Origin: Macrotis lagotis | Lineage: Eukaryota; Chordata; Mammalia; Peramelemorphia; Peramelidae | Reading direction: 5' to 3' | Assembly (NCBI RefSeq): GCF_037893015.1 | Contig: NC_133666.1 | Location: 467,443,642 to 467,507,641, forward strand | Length of the DNA: 64,000 nucleotides | Shown here: piece after piece, positions 58,940-64,000 of the stretch | Layout of the letters: each line of letters opens with the position of its first letter | Position numbering within the stretch: position 1 is the first letter of the stretch | Notes under the pieces: generated by a model | Database searches by the model: none | The model's input: the letters and a program-made list of their open reading frames with translations, nothing else | Told to the model about the DNA's origin: nothing | Position numbers and translations under genes: made by a program

Positions 58940-59110
58940 TATTCACTTCCCTGTTACGTTATCTTTCCCTATTTGAATGTAAGCTCCTCGAGGACAAGCT
59001 TACATTGTTCTCAATGGAACAGGACTTTCTCTATTTTTGAATTTGTAATCCCAAGATTTAGCAAATTTTCTGCACACACTAAGTGCTTCATAAATGATTT
59101 TTTCATTAAT
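58940..59110 (+). mobile_element. L2 LINE 3' end
   Basis: TGAATGTAAGCTCCTCGAGG, ATTTGTAATCCCAAGATTTA, ACTAAGTGCTTCATAAATGA. Confidence 0.8.
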
Positions 59111-59309
59111 TTATTTGTTTCTTTTTCTTTTCATTCTTACAATCTCTTCCCTAATTCAGACCAATATCATCTCTTGCCTGGCCTACTCTAATTCCAATTC
59201 CATATTTCCACTATTTCAACTTTTACTATTATAATTCCATAATAGTATCCTGTCATCCAGTCTCTCCCCTATTAAATCCATTCTTACATATAGTTGCCAA
59301 ATTGACTAA

Positions 59310-59615
59310 TTGACTGAAATGGAAAGAACAATATCAACAAAATAGAAACTGAATGTTGTATAATTATGATGACCAGTTTAGGACCAAAGAAGAGGTAAGG
59401 AAGTATGCCTGTGGACCACTGTATATATTTCTAGATTTGGTGTTATCTATTGGCTAGTTTTGTTGAGCTGTTTTATTTTTCTCTTAAATTTTTATTGTTT
59501 TTGTTATAAGTGATTGCTTTCCCAGTGGAGGGGGAAGGAAATATTGGGAAAAGGTTGTGAGATTAAAACAATATCTACTCAACTATTCATCCATATTTAA
59601 AAGAATGAATGCTAA
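59310..59615 (+). mobile_element. Old L1-like 3' relic
   Basis: GTGATTGCTTTCCCAGTGGA, GGGGAAGGAAATATTGGGAA and an ATCTACTCAACTATTCATCC end fit a worn L1 3' UTR. Confidence 0.5.
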
Positions 59616-59720
59616 TAACTAGACAGATCAGAAAAGACCCCATTTAAAAAGTGTCACCTAAGTCATGCTTTGAAGGAAGCTAGGGATTCTTTGAATGGGG
59701 GGAGGAGTAATATATTATAT

Positions 59721-59748
59721 TGATGATGATGATGATGATGATGATGAT
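59721..59748. repeat. (TGA)n microsatellite
   Basis: Nine TGA units just before an antisense SINE. Confidence 0.95.
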
Positions 59749-60025
59749 ATTTGTCCTTTGTTCTAGAAAAAGACCAGGACATCGAGGGAGTTGATGCCAT
59801 GAGAGTTGGATTGAGTGAGGGGCTGCTGTGCTAAGTCACCCACCTCAATTTCTCATCCAGAGTCGTCTGGGTCCAGGGGCCAGATATGGATCAGGAAGAC
59901 TGGAGATAGCCCTGGATGCAAGGCATTTTGGGTTAAGTGACTTGCCCAAGGTCATACAGCAAGATTCAAACTCATGTTCTCCTAACTCCAAGGTCAATGC
60001 TCTATCCACTGCACCACCTATCTGA
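59749..60025 (-). mobile_element. Long bipartite SINE, antisense, full length
   Basis: Tail module (ATTTGTCCTTTGTTCTAGAA, GTGCTAAGTCACCCACCTCA, GGGTCCAGGGGCCAGATATG) joined to the CORE-SINE head (TCTATCCACTGCACCACCTA) without a spacer. It has the same structure as 12046-12330. Confidence 0.9.
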
Positions 60026-60351
60026 GATTACATTACAGACATGAGGGAACATTTTTGCAAAGGTATGAAGGTGAAAGATGGAACATGGTGTTTGCAGAAA
60101 GATAGCAGCCCTATTGGAGGAACTAAGTGTTTAAAAGATTTAAAAAAAAGCCTAGGAAAGTAGAAGCCGATTGTGTAGATTCTTAAATTTCAGAGCATAC
60201 TTTATTTTACTGCATACTAAGCCCAAGTTCTCCCCCGACATGAGAAGATCATCAAACCCAAAATGATCCTCTAAGTCTAGAACCACCATTGAGTTTCTAA
60301 AGAGGTAAGACCACAAGAAGGGAAATTTTGCTTGACTATCTGCAGGCTTCT

Positions 60352-60545
60352 TGCTGTTGTTGTGTGTCCTTTCTAAAAGACCGTGACATCAGGAAGGTGA
60401 TGCCATGGCTTGCAAGTAAATTGGATTTAAGTAAAGGTAGCCTGTGCAAAATCACCAGCTTTACTTTCTTCTCAAGAACTATCTGGGTCCAGTAACCAGA
60501 TATGAATCAGAAGAACTAGAGCTGGACTTGGGTGTAATGATCAGA
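60352..60545 (-). mobile_element. Long SINE tail module, antisense
   Basis: GTGTGTCCTTTCTAAAAGAC, ACATCAGGAAGGTGATGCCA, TGGGTCCAGTAACCAGATAT. Confidence 0.8.
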
Positions 60546-60559
60546 GTGTCTCTACAGAC

Positions 60560-60885
60560 TTAAACATGATTATTTGCATGTTGCTCTACCAATCTCCACC
60601 CTATTGGAATGGATGATTCTTTTTTTTTTTTTCAGGTTTTTGCAAGGCAAATGGGGTTAAGTGGCTTACCCAATGCCACACAGCTAGGTAATTATTAAGT
60701 GTCTGAGACCAGATTTGAACCCAGGTACTCCTGACTCCAGGGCTGGTGCTTTATCCACTGTGCCTAGCCACCATGGAATGGATAATTCTTGAAGACAGGG
60801 AATGTTTTTTTTTACCTTCTTTGAATACACAGTACTCTAGCCTGTATTAAGTGCTTCATAAAATGCTTCTTGACTTGATTCATTG
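60560..60885 (+). mobile_element. L2 LINE 3' end, split by a SINE
   Basis: TGTTGCTCTACCAATCTCCA left of the SINE; AAGACAGGGAATG and TATTAAGTGCTTCATAAAAT right of it. Confidence 0.7.
60622..60773 (-). mobile_element. CORE-SINE, antisense, young subfamily, 17-bp TSD
   Basis: TGGAATGGATGATTCTT at 60605-60621 and TGGAATGGATAATTCTT at 60774-60790 flank it. Inserted in the L2 end. Confidence 0.96.
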
Positions 60886-61214
60886 GATTAAACAAAATCT
60901 TTCCTGAATTTAATGTTCTGTTAGCCTGTTGGCATAGTAGGTAGACTAGATGTCTTTGCTGGTCTCTTTAGGCTCTAAGCTAATATGATTTTATTTTTTT
61001 CATTTTTAAAGGTACTGGAAGATTAGATTATTCAATTTTCAAGCATCCCCAATATTTTAACCAGATAACAAATTTGGTATGTGGTCTAAGCCAGAAGAGA
61101 ACTGATAGGTCATCTAATCCAACTCTTTCAATTTACAGATGAGGAAAATGAAGCCCAGAGAGGTTCATTTGATTTAAGGGAATTTCTCTTCCTCTTCCTC
61201 TTCCTCTCCCTTCT

Positions 61215-61875
61215 TGTGTGGGATAAAAATCCACTTTAAAAAAATAAAGACTCCTCTGAGCAAAAAAAAAGAAAGTTTATTTTGGCTTTTCTCAAGAAAA
61301 GGGCATACTCTAAATCTCACAAAGGTAGTGAAGATCAAGGAGCTGCCCTGAATGGACAGTCAAGCAAGATTATATGGCCTAACTCGGTCCCCTCCTCCTC
61401 CTTCCTATCATCCCTCTCTGTCAACTCATTGGTTAGTCTTCAGAGTTACAGTATACTTGTGAAAATCTACCCCAGCAACAAAAAAGAATGAAAGATTTTC
61501 ATAAAATATTATCTTACCATCCAGATAGTGAGAATAATCTTCAGGATTATAATATCTTATTGAAGTAACAGTCATCAAATAAGAGGAGTCTTATGAACTT
61601 TGTTGGAATGCATGGTTTCTTCCTTGGGAACAATCTACTGTTCTCCCAGTTAAGATAGTTTTATCACTAACTAAAAATGCAAGGTCCCTCTGGAAATAGT
61701 CCACTATTAACCCCCTTACAGAATCGGGAGGGTGCCTGGCTTGGAATGCAAGGTCTCTCTCCCTCTTTCTTCTGAGAATAGTCTAAGAGTAATAGTCTAT
61801 CTTTGTTTTAATGGTTTTTAATCCTGAGAGGACTTCACTAGGAATATTAACTCTTAAGAGGGTATATCCCACTCA
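61215..61875 (-). mobile_element. Solo LTR (family A, copy 3)
   Basis: 661 bases from TGTGTGGGATA to ATATCCCACTCA. On the minus strand ATATAA (61370-61375) precedes AATAAA (61276-61281) and the CCCACACA end. Flanks are TTCT and TTCC, a possible 4-bp TSD with one mismatch. Uninterrupted, so it serves as the reference copy for the family. Confidence 0.82.
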
Positions 61876-62479
61876 TTCCTTATATCTCTCTCCCTCTTTC
61901 CTCTCGTTAATTTTCTCTTTCTGTCAGAAATCAGACTTCAAATTCTTTTTATGTGACATCATCACATTTGTTACTTTTATGTTTTGTTAAGAATAGCATC
62001 TCCAGATGTAATTATTTTAAAAATATACATCTGGTGAAAAAGGATGCTTTTTTGAAAATATTAATCATTAACAAATTTAACAATATTTAACAATAACAAA
62101 AAGTTAATATCAATGAATATGTCCTGAGCATTTTTTTTCTCACCAATCAATAGTCAGAAAGCTATAAATAAGACAGTTTTAGTCCTTTGTTTTCCAGTAA
62201 ATTTTCTTACACAATGGTGGAACAGAATATCCTTCATTGTTAACTTTTTTAAGCTAAGGGTCAATGTTGAGGCATGAGTATAGGCAAAGAGCCAAGCAGG
62301 TGTTTTCTTTTGTATTCTTGTCTAACAGCTTTTTTAGTTTTAACAATTCTGGTTTCATTTTCTCTGGTTTCATTTGTTTCAACAGCTAGCAGCTGTGTCA
62401 AGGGAGAACCACTTCTTGACAATGACAGGGGAGAAATTTTTTTTAAAGATTTATAAGATTATAGGATAATATACTTAGA

Positions 62480-62600
62480 GCTATAAGGGACCTTAAAATT
62501 CAAATAATCCAAACACCTTTATTTTATAAGGAGAAAACTGAGGCTCAGAGAGGTTAAGTATTTGTGGAAAATGACAAAGCTAGTAAAGTGGCAGAATTTT
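62480..62600 (-). mobile_element. MIR SINE fragment, antisense
   Basis: ATTTTATAAGGAGAAAACTG, AGGCTCAGAGAGGTTAAGTA and AAGCTAGTAAAGTGGCAGAA. Confidence 0.75.
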
Positions 62601-62703
62601 TTAAAAAAGAGAAAAAAGGTGGGGGAAGGGGTGTCAGCTCCAAAGTAATGTTAGAAAGGAATATATATAGCACTTCTCTCTGGGCTTCTGGGTGTTTGAG
62701 TGT

Positions 62704-62747
62704 GGGGGATGATGGGGTGGAGAGGTGGGGAGTGGAGGGGGTGGAGG
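62704..62747 (+). repeat. G-rich tract with G-quadruplex potential
   Basis: G-runs of 5, 4, 4 and 5, then 3, separated by 5-9 bases (GGGGGATGATGGGGTGGAGA then GGTGGGGAGTGGAGGGGGTG). Confidence 0.6.
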
Positions 62748-63169
62748 GATTGGAACCAGAGGCAGTGTAGGGAGAACTCAATACTTATACCAATGGTTGC
62801 TTTGTGAGCTGTAGCAGTGACAATGAAGGGTTACAGCAACTATGTGCCTAGTTTGATTAATAGCAGGATTTCATGAGCTAAGAGAGCACCTGGTGCTGAT
62901 CAAAGCAATGCAATAATTATGTAATTTTGCCAGAGGGTGAGATCATTCAGAGGGTGAATGCAAAGATTTGTTGTTATGCCAAGCTTACTGGATCTTAGCT
63001 CTGGAAAACAGGGTGTCTCCTAATAATCCTAACACTTTTTAGCATGTTTTCCATAATGTTATAAGATGACTTCAACAAGGATGAAATGGCATTAAGGTCA
63101 GCCATCACACTTATAAAAAACTATTTAACTTGAAAAGGCTATAAGCCAAGAAAAAAGTGGAGGGAGAGT

Positions 63170-63715
63170 TGGTGCATGACTGTTCACAGATAATTTGAGT
63201 ATTCAATGTAGCCATTAAGGCTAAAAAGCAAGAGTATGGATCAATTCTCTGTCACTTGTGCTAATTTTGCTTTGTCATTCAACACCAACAAAACAAAGAT
63301 CCTCCATCAATTATAGATGGAACCATCAATCACAGTAAATGGAGAAAATTTGAAAGATATAGATAAGTTCACTTATCTTGGCAGTATACTTTATAGAGAT
63401 GTCCACATAGTTGATAAGTTGCACTCACTGCCAGAGTTAGCTCAGCATTTTGAAGTTTTGGAAGAAATTGTAGGAGAAAAGAGGTTCAGAGATGTTGTGT
63501 CCACTTCACCATTCTATGCCTACGACTTATCTTAGGAATATTCTGTAGGTTACCTGGCAACATGAGGTACTAGACACTGAGATCCTCCCTCAAGTTGAAT
63601 TGCTAAGCATTCAAACTCTGCTGCAGAGAACATAATTCTTATGGATTGGCCTTGTGGCCCAAATGCCAAGCACATGTTTACATAAAAGATTATTTTACAC
63701 AGAACTCACACAAAG
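63170..63715 (+). mobile_element. RTE-clade LINE relic (end of reverse transcriptase and C-terminus)
   Basis: 63340-63405 encodes ITVNGENLKDIDKFTYLGSI, the VDKFTYLGS block diagnostic of RTE/BovB-type LINEs. 63290 has the NTNKTKI-like part just before it. 63545-63690 in another frame reads ITWQHEVLDTEILPQVELLS then LLQRT, matching the C-terminal 'W.D.V.D..VL...L.SI..LL' segment. Stops and frameshifts throughout. Confidence 0.8.
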
Positions 63716-63760
63716 GTAAGTACTCACAAAGTGGTCAGAAGAAGTGGTACAAAGACACTT

Positions 63761-63932
63761 ACTTTTTATTTTGTTTTATTTTTTTTTTAGGTTTTTGTAA
63801 GGCAAATGGGGTTAAGTGGCTTGCCTAAGGCCACACAGCTAGGTAATTATTAAATGTCTGAGACCAGATTTGAACCCAGGTACTCCTGACTCCAGGGCCG
63901 GTGCTTTATCCACTATGCCACCTAGCCACCCT
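63761..63932 (-). mobile_element. CORE-SINE, antisense, young subfamily
   Basis: TTGAACCCAGGTACTCCTGA and GGTGCTTTATCCACTATGCC. TACAAAGACA flanks both sides (63748 and 63933). Long T tract at the left is its A tail. Confidence 0.95.
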
Positions 63933-64000
63933 TACAAAGACATTTTCAAAGAACTTTAATATCAATTGTGAGATATGAGAGATGCTGGCACAGGATAATC

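Larger units (their letters stand above)
61880..63040. other. Intergenic sequence with a G-rich tract
   Basis: A MIR-like piece at 62480-62600 (GAGAAAACTGAGGCTCAGAG) and the G-rich tract at 62704-62747 are the only structure I see. Confidence 0.5.

Noticed and set aside
28822-64000. Exons of the human downstream neighbour RALBP1
   Set aside because: No segment recalled RALBP1 coding sequence; its first exon is probably beyond the window.

Overview
This is a vertebrate nuclear window, almost certainly from a marsupial. Four things point there: dozens of tRNA-derived CORE-SINEs of the marsupial type (head close to GGGGCAGCTAGGTGGC), marsupial-type L1 remains on both strands, RTE, L2, CR1/L3 and MIR relics, and one slowly evolving mammalian gene. 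The youngest SINE variants look to me like those of Australasian marsupials (perhaps dasyurid); that is inference from memory. There is no bacterial, phage, CRISPR or plasmid content.

The only intact gene sequence is the 3' end of TWSG1 (twisted gastrulation, a secreted BMP modulator) on the + strand. The penultimate coding exon is at 10972-11238 and the last coding exon at 24687-24868. They are separated by a 13.4 kb intron and followed by a probable 3' UTR of about 4 kb that contains a MIR and three SINEs. Bases 1-10971 belong to the preceding intron. From about 28.8 kb to the end the sequence appears intergenic. In human the next gene downstream is RALBP1; I recognise none of its exons here.

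Layout: 1-6.1 kb is a pile of L1 5' and 3' pieces around an EEF1A processed pseudogene. 6.1-10.9 kb is intronic, with SINEs, an unassigned old repeat and small L1 ends. The last intron holds a two-WAP-domain (WFDC-type) processed pseudogene split by an antisense L1, an internally deleted L1 with two SINEs inside it, and a long L1 (ORF1 end through ORF2 to the 3' end, about 17.9-23.7 kb) that itself contains a SEC23B-like retrocopy and a second, inverted SEC23 fragment. 28.8-36.2 kb holds old L1 and CR1/L3 relics. 36.3-40.3 kb is a cluster of solo LTRs: a 0.7 kb family with 4-5 bp target duplications, one copy nested inside another, and a second LTR-like element beside it. 40.3-49.8 kb is mostly old intergenic DNA with TA microsatellites, a SINE-in-SINE nest and a 0.25 kb direct duplication. 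49.9-64 kb holds ORF2-bearing L1 remains, L2 fragments, another solo LTR and an RTE reverse-transcriptase relic.

Apart from TWSG1 nothing here encodes a plausible working protein. The window's interest lies in its layered insertions, which can be ordered in time from nesting and target-site duplications (TSDs), and in four retrocopies or retrocopy candidates of host genes.
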